Below are positions 1 to 9,098 of a stretch of DNA of 64,000 nt, one piece after another. Under the pieces are notes generated by a model, which was not told where the DNA came from, did not search any database, and saw only the letters and a program-made list of their open reading frames with translations. The first letter of the stretch is position 1, and each line of letters starts with the position of its first letter. The stretch is taken from positions 82,081,214 to 82,145,213 of the forward strand of contig OX457027.1 in NCBI GenBank assembly GCA_949752745.1, written 5' to 3'. The position numbers and the translations under genes are program-made. This stretch comes from Protula sp. h YS-2021. Its lineage: Eukaryota > Annelida > Polychaeta > Sabellida > Serpulidae.

Positions 1-59
1 TCTGACTGACTTCAGGTACGTTGCATTTAAATAAAACCCTTAATCAAATAAACAATGCG

Positions 60-575
60 ACGTTCTTCAACCTTTGGTTTTGGTTGTTTATAGAAGTCGA
101 AACAGCGCAAACTGGGTGCAAACTGAAGTCGAAACAATGTCTATCTCCCAACGTTGTACAGACGTCTGGATAGTAACTTTCCATAGGCGTCAGGAAACAT
201 TAATCTAGAATCGTCCAAAAACAATCTGTTTTCAAAGTGACCTGTCATGTCCACCATTTCCCGGTAAGCGATAAAACAAATAAAGATTTTTTTTGTTTTA
301 TGGTTGCGAGTCTGACGTCTATACAATGCCAATGTTTCGACGTCTATCCAACGCCGATTTTCGGGGAAAGTTGCGTTTTGGTTGCAACCAAAAGCAACGT
401 CTAAATACGTTGCTTACCCGACATCTATTCACCGTTCTGGGGACAACGTTAGCAAGACAGTGATCTGCGGTTGCGACAAGCCACAACAAAATACAACCAA
501 TGTAGCTGTTGTGGTTTGGTAGAAACGATGTCGCAAACTCCAATCGACTTTGGTTTGACCGTTGCATGTTTACTG
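60..575 (+). repeat. AACGTT/GACGTC-rich dispersed repeat, copy 1
   Basis: The segment is full of short motifs such as GACGTCTATACAA, AACGTT and GCAACGTC, and ends with TTTACTGGG. The same order of motifs (a CAAAGTGACCTGTCAT block, a T-rich stretch, GACGTCT, an AAAAGCAACGT block, an AACATCTATTCAACGTT block, TTCACTGGG) recurs near 21.2-21.9 kb and 23.8-24.4 kb, and inverted near 26.2-26.4 kb. It encodes no protein that I can recognise. It is probably a non-autonomous transposable element; its exact ends are not clear. Confidence 0.6.
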
Positions 576-763
576 GGAAGTGACAAAGGGTTATGAGAAA
601 AAAACTCGAATATTAAACAGTGTGTTTAGCTTAATTACACAAGCAATAAAATTAACCACAAGGCCTTCCCATTTTTCATTAGAAATGTATATTAAATTAA
701 AGTGTTGGGGAAGTATAATGTAGAAGACTTAAAACGCTCTAATCATTGTCTCTGTGCTGCTAG

Positions 764-966
764 TAGCCCAGCAATGGCTAGGACCAGGTTCAAAGACTGT
801 CATCCGAAGCTTGGCGTCGTGCGAGATTTACAGAGCGGTGCATTGTGGGATGTATGCGGTGGCTGGAGTAGGCAGCGCCATCTACTTACGAGTGAGGGAT
901 ATAAATTGCAAATCACACTGAATAAAGAGGCTGTATCAGTACATTCATTTCTGATATCCTATCAAG
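764..966 (+). CDS. Host gene exon: C-terminal half of a CUB domain
   Basis: The frame reads through a CG-G...LLTSEGYKLQITL...FLISYQG pattern. This is the usual end of a CUB domain: a Cys-Gly pair, then TS-G-x-L-x-I-x-(L/F), then a final F-L-x-Y strand. The exon ends in a donor (CAAG|GTACG) in phase 1, which matches the phase of the sushi exon downstream. The acceptor is not certain; TAG at 761-766 or CAG at 769-771 are candidates. The first half of the domain is not visible in the window, so it probably lies on an exon to the left. The product would be extracellular. The match is by motif only and short, so the domain call is moderate. Confidence 0.5.
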
Positions 967-1889
967 GTACGCTCGTTACATATTTATATAGTAATAAAAA
1001 ATGTCATCTTTTGCATTATTGGTGAAACCTTTTGTTCAAAATTGTAGCTTCGTTTAAAACAAAATTGGGTGCTGGCTAGCTAGTTACATAGATTTTTGAA
1101 CTTCTCTCAAGAGGTTGGACGACGGTCTAGTGACCATTCATGAGAGAGGAACAGACCCTTGGGCGCCACCCAACACTGCCCCCCCCCCCCACCCCCACTC
1201 CCCACTCAGTCAAACTATTGGGAATCCTGCCTCCCTCTCACTACTTTCACTTATGATTTGTGGACGTTTTGCTTGCACAAATCCATAATCCTGTAGCATT
1301 TTATTCGCTCTCAGCGACTAACATTATTGCAGTTTTCCGTGACCTGTTTATGGTTCTGGCATGTTAACTGTGTTTCAGTCTTTATTTCTTTATAACTGAA
1401 TAATCTGACCATTTTTAGACAACAAAGCCTGTTTTATACAACTGAAAGGAAATAAAACTACATCGGAAATAGCACTAATTTTCAAGATTCCGGTCCTAGT
1501 CGCTTTCTATTCCTTAGAACTCTGCAAATAGAACCATCATGGAGACTGAACCACTTAAATCCAGTCCCACAGACGCCGTTTCTTTGGTTTCCCTGTGCAA
1601 GCGCGAAAATGAGCAAATCTTTGGACAAATGTGTTTTACAGAAATTGGTCTCATTTTCATTTTTGTGTGCAGAATTTAGTTTAGCAGGTGGGAAACCATG
1701 ATACGACTGCCCCTAAACAGGACCACTTCAGTTCCGGTTTAGGGGCAGTCCTAGTTCTGTTCCATTGTCCTCCATGATTAAGAACCGCATATAAGGGACC
1801 ATCTCAGAAAGAGGTCCACTTTTGTGCAGTCTCACTGGTGGTCCTCCTTCCCATGTTCTCCTGTATTTCGTGCTATTTTTGCCTGACAG
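967..1889 (+). other. Intron of the host CUB/sushi gene
   Basis: The stretch lies between a GT donor at 967 and a TTTTTGCCTGACAG acceptor ending at 1889. It has a C-rich run around 1180-1200. I see no coding potential and no recognisable element. Confidence 0.5.
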
Positions 1890-2042
1890 TGATTGGATGC
1901 CCAGATTTAATCAAGCCGAAAGACGCCTGGTTGAGGAGAAATAACAACAGCATAGTAGTCGGTTGCCACGGCAACAAACAAACATGGCACCTGCATTGCC
2001 ATGGCAACCGTTGGCAGGGCGTCATAGGAAACTGCACCCACC
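1890..2042 (+). CDS. Host gene exon: sushi/CCP domain
   Basis: The 153-bp exon is flanked by a good acceptor (GCCTGACAG) and donor (CACC|GTAAGT) and is phase 1-1, the usual arrangement for sushi exons. It encodes GCPDL..., then VGCHGN, LHCHGNRWQG and a final NC. This gives the four cysteines and the W-x-G before the last cysteine that define a CCP (complement control protein) module. The spacing is a little shorter than the usual 55-60 residues. Such domains act outside the cell in protein binding. With the CUB exon before it and a membrane exon after it, the gene encodes a CUB-sushi type I membrane protein. The exact orthologue cannot be named. Confidence 0.75.
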
Positions 2043-2508
2043 GTAAGTATGCCAGTTATTAAAAATGACAGCTATGCCAGTTAGTGAATAAGTACGAATA
2101 TATATCTAACATTAAGTTATGTTTTAAACAGTGGCAATTAATGAGATCTTCATCTTGAATTAAATTTTACAATCAAAATTAACCTTAAATGTAAAAATTA
2201 GATTCGATTATCATGACTGTCTCCCCACTGTATGTCCGTATGTCTGATGAATGCGCTGTAATAAAAACTTACGACAAAATCATACTATATTATGTCCGGT
2301 TGCTAAAACATCCTCATGGTATTCTTATGAAAAGGTCTCACTAACAGCTACAGTACTACATTTATGTCAGTCAATATAGACGTGAGTGACTCGCTGGGAT
2401 GGATTAAGTTTATTCGTTACTTGAAAAGATAAAGATAACATATTGTATTTCAAATGTGTCAAACACACAGCTAACGCCGTTTTTTATATTTTTTATCCCT
2501 TTGAGCAG
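2043..2508 (+). other. Intron of the host gene
   Basis: The stretch lies between the GTAAGT donor at 2043 and the TTTTATCCCTTTGAGCAG acceptor ending at 2508. It is AT-rich and I see nothing coding in it. Confidence 0.6.
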
Positions 2509-2568
2509 AATTAGTGATAGCCCAGGAAGTGTTTCAAGCCGATTACGTCAGACGAGCCATTTCCAACG
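2509..2568 (+). CDS. Host gene exon: juxtamembrane linker
   Basis: This is a 60-bp, phase 1-1 exon between a pyrimidine-rich acceptor (TTTGAGCAG) and a consensus donor (AACG|GTAAGT). It encodes about 20 residues without cysteine (LVIAQEVFQADYVRRAISN). It joins in frame to the sushi exon upstream (codon C|AA) and to the transmembrane exon at 20326 (codon G|AA). It would sit between the sushi domain and the membrane. The call rests on splice sites and phase, since the exon itself has no recognisable domain. Confidence 0.6.
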
Positions 2569-2969
2569 GTAAGTGAAATCGAAAGGGATTTCTTTAAGAA
2601 ACAGCAAAACCACATAAGTCACATGATCTGTCCTTGCATTAAAAACACACCTCGACAGCAATAAAAAAACCATTTTAGTCACGTGTTCACTTTACATTCT
2701 AGTTTCGCTTTCTAGTTTGGTTCCTTTACCTGTGCCACACTTGAGACTGGAAGGAGTTATTGCTTTATGGGGCATTGCAGAAATTTCTCCTTTTTTTCTT
2801 CCTTTTTCTTTCTTTGTGGTTTGTTTTTGTACGCATCGCCGACAAACGCTTAGAGCTATTGATAAATAGGCACAGATATAGTTCTCCATGGGATCCGGAT
2901 CCATGTGAAAATTAGATGTGACGTCACCATCTTTTCTTTCTGTCTGACTCCACCATCATATTTTTTAAA

Positions 2970-2975
2970 GAAAGT
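2970..2975. repeat. Target-site duplication, left (GAAAGT)
   Basis: The hexamer directly before the AG end of the Polinton is repeated directly after its CT end at 20262-20267. Six bases is the known duplication length for Polintons. Confidence 0.93.
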
Positions 2976-3402
2976 AGTAGGGTGAAAAAGAGAGTTCTAC
3001 CACACTTGATGACGTCATACTGTCTGGAAGTGACGTCATAGCGTCTGGACCGGAAGTGCTGTCTGGACCGGAAGTGTTGTCTGGACCGGAAGTGTTGTCT
3101 GGACCGGAAGTGCTGTCTGGACCGGAAGTGACGTCACGATAAGCGTTAGGATAGGCGCGGCCATCCATGACGTCATAATGAGGTCATAATGAGGTCATAA
3201 TGAGGTCATAATGAGGTCATAATGAGGTCATAATGAGGTCATAATGAGGTCATAATGAGGTCATAATGAGGTCATAATGAGGTCATAATGAGGTCATGCT
3301 GTGTGGCGGCTTCCTAGGGTTTCAGTCGATGATCGTCGAAGTCAATGAAGTCAAGCTTTCATTTCCGAAGTCAATCGGCAACAGACCCTAAAAAGTGATG
3401 AC
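2976..3402 (+). repeat. Polinton left terminal inverted repeat
   Basis: From the outside inwards it holds AGTAGGGTGAAAAAG, several TGACGTCA palindromes, about five 18-bp tandem units (CTGTCTGGACCGGAAGTG type), an 11-bp tandem array (GAGGTCATAAT), a unique block of about 100 bp and AAAAAGTGATGAC, where the match with the right end stops. It differs from the right repeat by two 11-bp units (22 bp) and few substitutions. An open frame runs through it on the - strand, but it only reflects the 18-bp period. Confidence 0.92.
3180..3297 (+). repeat. 11-bp tandem array of AGGTCA half-sites (left TIR)
   Basis: Ten perfect GAGGTCATAAT units are followed by a final GAGGTCAT, and preceded at 3169 by the variant GACGTCATAAT. 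AGGTCA therefore repeats every 11 bp, that is, as direct repeats with a 5-bp spacer (TAATG). This is the DR5 arrangement bound by RAR/RXR-type nuclear receptors. Whether it is used is inference. Confidence 0.85.
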
Positions 3403-3585
3403 CCCCCCCCTAGGCGGCAGTCGGGACTGACCCCCCCCCCCCCCTCAGGACATACTATGGACCGACCCCCCCCCCCTTAGGACATACTATGTACCGACCC
3501 CCCCCCCACCCTAGGACATACTATGTACCGACCCCCCCCCCCCCCCCCGAGGCGGCAGTCGGGACTGACCCCCCCCCTTCCCTGC
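3403..3585 (+). repeat. Subterminal poly-C tandem repeat
   Basis: Runs of 9-18 C alternate with GAGGCGGCAGTCGGGACTGA or (T/A)AGGACATACTATGTACCGA in about five imperfect units of roughly 40 bp. The region is not coding. It lies just inside the left TIR and matches in position, but not in sequence, the poly-G repeats just inside the right TIR. Confidence 0.75.
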
Positions 3586-3627
3586 GAGCAACATCCTGTC
3601 AAGTCAGCTTAAGTTGCAGCAGAGGGG

Positions 3628-3668
3628 TATATAAGGGATGAGCATCCAGCAGTGACAGTCATTTCGGT
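3628..3668 (+). promoter_or_regulatory. TATA promoter P1 with downstream 5' splice site, left arm
   Basis: TATATAAGGGATGAGCA is followed 30 bp later by CAGTGACAGTCATTTCG|GTGAGT. The same arrangement is repeated 95 bp downstream. I infer a duplicated promoter with a short first exon ending at 3666. Confidence 0.5.
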
Positions 3669-3722
3669 GAGTGGAGCAAGGAAGCAAAAGTTACAGACAG
3701 CAATTGGATCACATCACAGTGG

Positions 3723-3769
3723 TATATAAGGGATGAGCACCAGACAACAACAGTGACAACCATTTCGGT
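3723..3769 (+). promoter_or_regulatory. TATA promoter P2 with downstream 5' splice site, left arm
   Basis: TATATAAGGGATGAGCACC is followed by CAGTGACAACCATTTCG|GTAAGT, a near-perfect donor. A matching acceptor (TTTTACTTCATTTCAG) ends at 4545, 14 bp before the POLB start codon. POLB may thus be made from a spliced transcript whose intron is the TTTGTAAACAA array. Confidence 0.5.
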
Positions 3770-3779
3770 AAGTGTTTAT

Positions 3780-4470
3780 TGAAACATTGTAAACAAAAAG
3801 TGAACTTTGTAAACAAATTTTAGTTATTTGCATAATTGAAACTTTGTAAACAAACTTTGTAAACAAGATTTGTAAACAAACTTTGTAAACAAACTTTAGT
3901 TATTTGTATAATTAAAACTTTGTAAACAAACTTTGTAAACAAACTTTAGTTATTAAAACTTTGTAAACAAAATTTGTAAACAAATTTTGTAAACAAACTT
4001 TGTAAACAAACTTTAGTTATTTGTATAATTAAAACTTTGTAAACAAACTTTGTAAACAAACTTTAGTTATTAAAACTTTGTAAACAAAATTTGTAAACAA
4101 ACTTTGTAAACAAACTTTGTAAACAAAAATTTGTAAGCAAACTTTGTAAACAAACTTTAGTTATTTGCATAATTGAAACTTTGTAAACAAACTTTGTAAA
4201 CAAACTTTGTAAACAAGATTTGTAAACAAACTTTGTAAACAAACTTTAGTTATTTGCATAATTGAAACTTTGTAAACAAACTTTGTAAACAAGATTTGTA
4301 AACAAACTTTGTAAACAAACTTTGCAAACAAAGTTTGTATACAAGATTTGTAAACAAACTTTATAAACAAACTTTGTAAACAAACTTTAGTTATTTGTAT
4401 AAATAAAACTTTGTAAACAAACTTTGTAAACAAACTTTGTAAACATTTTTGCATAATTAAACCTTTGTAA
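3780..4470 (+). repeat. Degenerate minisatellite of (A)CTTTGTAAACAA units
   Basis: The region is built almost only from ACTTTGTAAACAA and TAGTTATTTGTATAATTAAA blocks; the GTAAACA core occurs about thirty times. It lies between the P1/P2 promoters and POLB, in the interval that would be an intron. GTAAACA is the forkhead-factor core motif (RYAAACA). A related TTTGTAAATAG array lies at the convergent centre of the element (9.7-9.95 kb). It is not coding. Confidence 0.8.
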
Positions 4471-4504
4471 ACTAGTTTGAGCAAGTTACACATCATCGGA
4501 TTGG

Positions 4505-4513
4505 TATAAAAGG
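4505..4513 (+). promoter_or_regulatory. TATA box directly upstream of POLB
   Basis: TATAAAAGG is followed by AAGAGTGAAACG, a context repeated (on the - strand) before the genes at 19343, 18837 and 18080. It lies 47 bp before the POLB ATG at 4560. It is an alternative to the upstream spliced promoters. Confidence 0.55.
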
Positions 4514-4559
4514 AAGAGTGAAACGTATATTTTACTTCATTTCAGTTCTAGCAACAACG

Positions 4560-7500
4560 ATGGCAACAGTCTACTGTCATGATTGCGATGTGACATTTCC
4601 ATCTCTGGAATTGTTCGTGGCACATACATGCAAACCAGCCAAGTTGAAACGTGCTCGTGAAGAGCTTGTTGAGCAGATTGAAGTCAAGAGACGAAAGACC
4701 TTACAAGATGGTGTTGAAAGACCTGATCCAGTCCTCTGCTGTAAATGCGCCAAGATATTTTCATCTTTGGATGCATTTGAGACACATGCATGTGATGAGA
4801 TGGAAAATGTGTCTCATGAAGAACAAAGAAAGAAAGAAGAGACAGGACAAGTAGGCAGAGGCAGAAGAGTGAGTCTTGATGAAAACGCACAGGAAAGGCG
4901 GTTTGAGCCTGAAGATGGATCAGATTTGCTACTTGAAATGCGACAACAAGAGAATAGAATCAAGAGACATTTGCTAGAGACGTTAAACCATGGCATGAAA
5001 TGGTACATTGTCGTGCATGCACGCTTCAAGAAAATGACACCAAATGTTGAAGGCGTGATGGTAGAACAAGTGGATAATGCCTTCATCAGCAGTCCAACAT
5101 ATGCAGCATACAATCCAACAGATATTGAGAAGGACTTGCCAGAAGCCTATAAAGAATTGTTTACCAGGTTTGATGAACATAAGCGACAAGGTTCTGGCTG
5201 GGTGTTGGATAACATATTATTCATTGAAGTACATACAGCTACGTCAGCTCCACTGGAAGCGAGCAGTTTTATCCCACTACCGAAGAAAGTAAAGACTACA
5301 AAGGCGGTGTTAAACATTCAGAATAAAGACAGCAAGTGTTTCTTATGGTCTGTATTGGCTCACCTTCACCCTTCAACAAGCAATGACCCACAGCGTGTGC
5401 ATCAATACAAGGTATTTGAGAATGAATTGAAGGTGGAAGGCATGACATTTCCAACACCGATTACAGACATTCCAAAGTTTGAAAAGGAGAATGATGTGTC
5501 CATTAACGTGTTTGGATATGAACATGATGTAGTTGTTTCCATACAACTCAGTCGAAACACCAGTGCGAGAGAAATCAACTTGCTTTTGATTAGCAATGAC
5601 AAGACAAGACATTACTGCCTCATCAAGAATTTCAGCAGACTGATGGCTTATCGAACAAAGCGTCAGAATGCAATATTTTATTGTTTCAACTGTCTTCACG
5701 GGTTTAGGCGACAAGATCTGTTAGACAAGCATCGTGAAGTGTGTGGCAAGCATGGCGCACAACGCTTATCATTCCCCAAGGAACCCTTCATCAAGTTCAA
5801 GAATGTAGCCAAACAACAGCGAGCGCCCTTTGTCATTTATGCAGACTTTGAATGTTTCACGAAAAAGCATGAAGAAGTTAGGTAACAACATCATCGTCCA
5901 AACAACTTTGCCTATGTGGTTGTCAGCCAGTATGATACACGTGCACCAGTCGTATATCGAGGAGATAATGCTGTGAAAGTCTTTTTAGACCATATGGTGA
6001 ATGAGCGTGATCGTATTGTGCATGGTTTACAACAGTCAAAGAAAATGGTCATGACTCATGAAGATGAAGAGCATTATAAGAACGCCACAGATTGTTACAT
6101 TTGTCATGAGCCTCTAGGAGCAGATCATGTGAGAGATCATGACCATATCAATGGCAAATACCGTGGAGCTGCACATAGTCAATGCAATTTACAATTTCGA
6201 CTTAGAAAAGATCAGCAGGGAGATAAAGATTCTTTCATCATTCCTGTCTTTTTCCACAATTTACGAGGCTATAACAGCCATTTGATCATGGAAGAAATTG
6301 GAAAGTTCAAAAATGAGACGATTACAGTCATTCCCAACACCGTTGAGAAATATATTGCATTCACCATGAGCAATCTGAAATTTACAGACAGCTTTCAGTT
6401 CATGAGTACTTCTCTACAGAAGCTGGTATCCAACCTGGCAGCAGAAGGGAAAGACAACTTTTATAACATGACGTCACACATTCACGATAGTGACCAACAA
6501 GATTTACTGTTGAGAAAGGGAGTGTACCCCTACGATTACGTGGACGAGCCATCCAAGTTTGCTGAAACACAACTGCCGTCCAAAGACAAGTTTTACAGTC
6601 TACTCAGTGAATAAGATATTAGCGATGAGGATTATGCGCATGCGCAGAAGGTGTGGGAGACATTCCACTGTACTACATTTGGTGAATACCATGACCTGTA
6701 CCTGAAATCAGATGTGTTGCTGCTGGCTGACGTGTTTGAAAACTTTCGTCACGTATGTCTCAACACGTATGAATTGGATCCAGCTCACTACTATACAGCG
6801 CCAGGACTGTCGTGGGATGCCATGTTGAAAGCGACAAAGGTGAAATTGGAATTGATTAACGACATTGACATGTACCAAATGGTTGAACAAGGTCTACGGG
6901 GAGGAATATCTGTCATCACACACAAGTATGCGAAAGCAAATAACCCCTACGTAGCAGATTACGATCCCACGAAACCAACCAACTACTTGACGTACCTGGA
7001 TGCAAACAACTTGTATGGCTGGGCCATGTCGCAAAGCATGCCGGAAAGTGGATTTATGTGGGTGAGCGAGCCAGAATCCATTGACTTTATGGATGTGGAT
7101 GAAGATGATGAGATTGGATACATTTTAGAAGTGGGTTTGGAATACCCATATTCAGTCCATGATCATCATAATCACTATCCAGTGGCTCCAGAACGGAAAT
7201 GTGTGAAAGTGGGAGAATTGTCAGAGCATAGTCAGAAGCTGCGGAAAGATCTAAACATGAAAGGTAAGCCTAGTGAAAAGCTCATTCCCAACTTGTGCGA
7301 CAAGAAGAAATATGTACTTCATTATAGAAATTTACAGCAATATGTCTCACTGGGATTGAAAGTCACGAAGGTGCACCGTGCCATCATGTTTGCACAAAGC
7401 AAATGGTTGGCAAAATACATCTCCTTAAACACGGAAAAGAGAAAGTTGGCCAAGAACTCGTTTGAGAAAGACTTTTTCAAATTGATGAACAACTCTGTGT

Positions 7501-8240
7501 TTGGCAAAACCATTGAAAATGTGAGAAAACGCATGAATGTGGAACTCGTTCACAAGGAAAAGCGGTTCAAGAAACTTGTGGCCAAACCTTCCTTCCACAA
7601 ATTTAGAATTTTCAACGAAGATTTGACCGCGGTACATTTGCGCAAAGTGGATCTGCTTCTGGATAAACCCATTCAAGTTGGTTTCACCATTCTCGACCTC
7701 AGCAAGGTGCTCATGTTCCACTTTCATTACAACTACATCATGACCAAGTATCCCGACGCCAAGCTGTTGTTCAGCGACACCGACAGTCTATGTTATGACA
7801 TAGAAACGGAAGATATCTACAAAGACATGCAGGAAGATGCTGACTTGTTCGACACAAGTGACTATCCGCCAGATCATTTCCTGCATTCCAACGTGAACAA
7901 GAAAGTGCTTGGGAAAATGAAAGATGAGACGGCGGGCATTCCCATTGAAGAGTTTGTTGGACTTCGGCCGAAAATGTATAGTATGATGTATGGTGGGAAA
8001 GAAAAACGTACGGCCAAAGGCATCACTCGCGCGTGTCAAAGACGTATGAAACATCACCAGTATAGAGACAGTTTGTTCAACCAAACGCAAACGATAACCA
8101 CAGGGCACATCATTCGAAGTCATGACCACAAGATCTTCTCGGAGAAGTTGAGGAAAGTGGCTCTCTCTCCTTTTGATGACAAGCGATATGTGATGAGTGA
8201 TGGCTATTCCACTTTGGCGCATGGGCATTACAGTATATAA
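4560..8240 (+). pseudogene. POLB: Protein-primed family B DNA polymerase, two in-frame stops
   Basis: One reading frame of 1,226 codons is interrupted only by TAA at 5883-5885 (codon 442) and TAA at 6612-6614 (codon 685), with no frameshift. ATG 4560 is the first in-frame start. Two C2HC-like zinc fingers lie at residues 6-24 and 60-78, followed by a region with CFLWSVLAHLHP (Cys260) and HYCLIK (His351), and a C2H2-like finger near 375-395. The exonuclease motif I is YADFECF (Asp429, Glu431). An endonuclease VII-like HNH module has C512-x2-C515, VRDHDH and GKYRGAAH. Polymerase motif A is DANNLYG (814), motif B KLMNNSVFG (974) and motif C SDTDS (1073-1075). It would replicate the element by protein priming. 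As read, translation would stop eleven codons past the first exonuclease motif. Confidence 0.93.
8234..8240 (+). promoter_or_regulatory. TATA box overlapping the POLB stop codon
   Basis: AGTATATAAGGGGGAG contains the last codons and stop of POLB. It lies 56 bp before the ATG of the PC4-like gene and resembles the TATATAAGGG of the P1/P2 promoters. It probably drives the accessory genes of the left arm. Confidence 0.5.
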
Positions 8241-8295
8241 GGGGGAGACACTTCAACTTTAGAGTCAGTTGAGGTGTGAACACTGAAGCGTCAAC

Positions 8296-8659
8296 ATGAA
8301 TCGGAAAAGATCTGCAACAACGGATATGGATACTCTTGCTGATACAGTGAAAGACATGAATGTGAAACATCCTGATACTACCATCAAGAAATTAAAAGTG
8401 GAGACGGCGACGGCGACGGCACCAACACCACAGTCGTGGGATGGAATGCTTTCTCTAGGCAATGGAAAGTATATCAAGATTATGAAACAAAGTAATGAAG
8501 GTGTGATAAACATTCGCAAATACCTCAGAGATGAGGGGACTGGAAAAAAACCGTCCAACGAAAAAGGGAATTTTGCTGACAATACCTGAATGGAAAATGC
8601 TGAAGAAGCAGGTGAAAGAAGTGGATAAAAGGCTTCGTAGACAAGAAGGTGGCTCATAA
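8296..8659 (+). pseudogene. PC4/SUB1-like ssDNA-binding coactivator, one frameshift
   Basis: The protein starts at ATG 8296 with a basic, Thr-rich N-terminus, then LGNGKYIKIMKQ, GVINIRKYLRDE and KPSNEKG. The frame then shifts by one base in the AAAAAGGGAA run at 8561-8570. In the next frame it continues ILLTIPEWKMLKKQV and KEVDKRLRRQ up to TAA 8657-8659. This order is that of the PC4 C-terminal domain: G-K-x-Y-V strand, I-x-I-R-x-Y strand, P-x-x-K-G-I-x-L, a Trp, then a helix ending in D-x-x-x-R. PC4 family proteins bind single-stranded DNA and act in transcription or replication. It follows POLB closely. The frameshift may be real decay or an error in a homopolymer. Confidence 0.8.
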
Positions 8660-8672
8660 CAAGGTAACAATC

Positions 8673-9044
8673 ATGAATGCACTCATGCTGAACGGTGGTG
8701 TTTACCTTACTGTCAATGAGAGGAATGAAGTGATACTAGATTCTAAGACAAGTTATCATCGGTTTAAACCTGAAGTGTGGAAAGACTTTAAAAACATACC
8801 ACTTGAACCTGGGTTTAAACGTAGACTTGAAAATAAAGTGGAAGTGACGGTAGCTGAATATGATTCTAACATACGTGTAGAAATCTGTAGAAATCTTTTA
8901 CAGGATTATCCAAAGGATTATAAGGGAGTTGTGCCAGATACACCATATACAGATTTGATCCTCTTTGATATCAAGAACTGGCGCGCAGTCTTACGATTCC
9001 TAGAAGCGATACAACATCCAATCTTCACCATCTTGCGAGCATAA
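8673..9044 (+). CDS. Tandem PC4-like domain protein A
   Basis: The ORF starts at ATG 8673, 14 bp after the previous gene, and encodes about 123 residues. It holds two repeats of a strand-strand-Trp-helix pattern: first VYLTVNERNEVIL with KPEVWKDFKNI, then KVEVTVAEYDSNIRVEI with LILFDIKNWRAVLRFLEAI. The second matches the PC4 layout (K-x-x-V-T-V, x-I-R-V-x-I, hydrophobic-x-L-x3-x-W-x2-L-x3-L). The inter-gene sequence after it (GCAGACAAGGAGACAGCTCATAG) resembles the one before it (GTAGACAAGAAGGTGGCTCATAAC), a sign of tandem gene duplication. PC4-like function is inferred from pattern only. Confidence 0.6.
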   Translation: MNALMLNGGVYLTVNERNEVILDSKTSYHRFKPEVWKDFKNIPLEPGFKRRLENKVEVTVAEYDSNIRVEICRNLLQDYPKDYKGVVPDTPYTDLILFDIKNWRAVLRFLEAIQHPIFTILRA

Positions 9045-9098
9045 AAACGTCTTTGCAGACAAGGAGACAGCTCATAGTTCATCTGACTGTTGAACGAG

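Noticed and set aside
702..763. Extension of the CUB exon upstream to the start of the open frame
   Set aside because: The residues before about 764 do not look like a CUB domain and AG acceptors lie at 762-771, so the start of the frame is probably intron.
2965..3168. Open frame through the left TIR (TSGPDN repeats), mirrored at 20069-20263
   Set aside because: It follows from an 18-bp tandem repeat without stop codons, runs out of the element into host DNA, and has no start context or domain. I treat it as non-coding TIR sequence.
3780..4470. CRISPR-like array
   Set aside because: The repeats have no unique spacers of constant length, and the context is eukaryotic; it is a minisatellite.
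4161..4496. 111-codon frame on the - strand in the TTTGTAAACAA array
   Set aside because: Periodic translation of the minisatellite (FTKFVYKVCLQ type), and antisense to the POLB leader.
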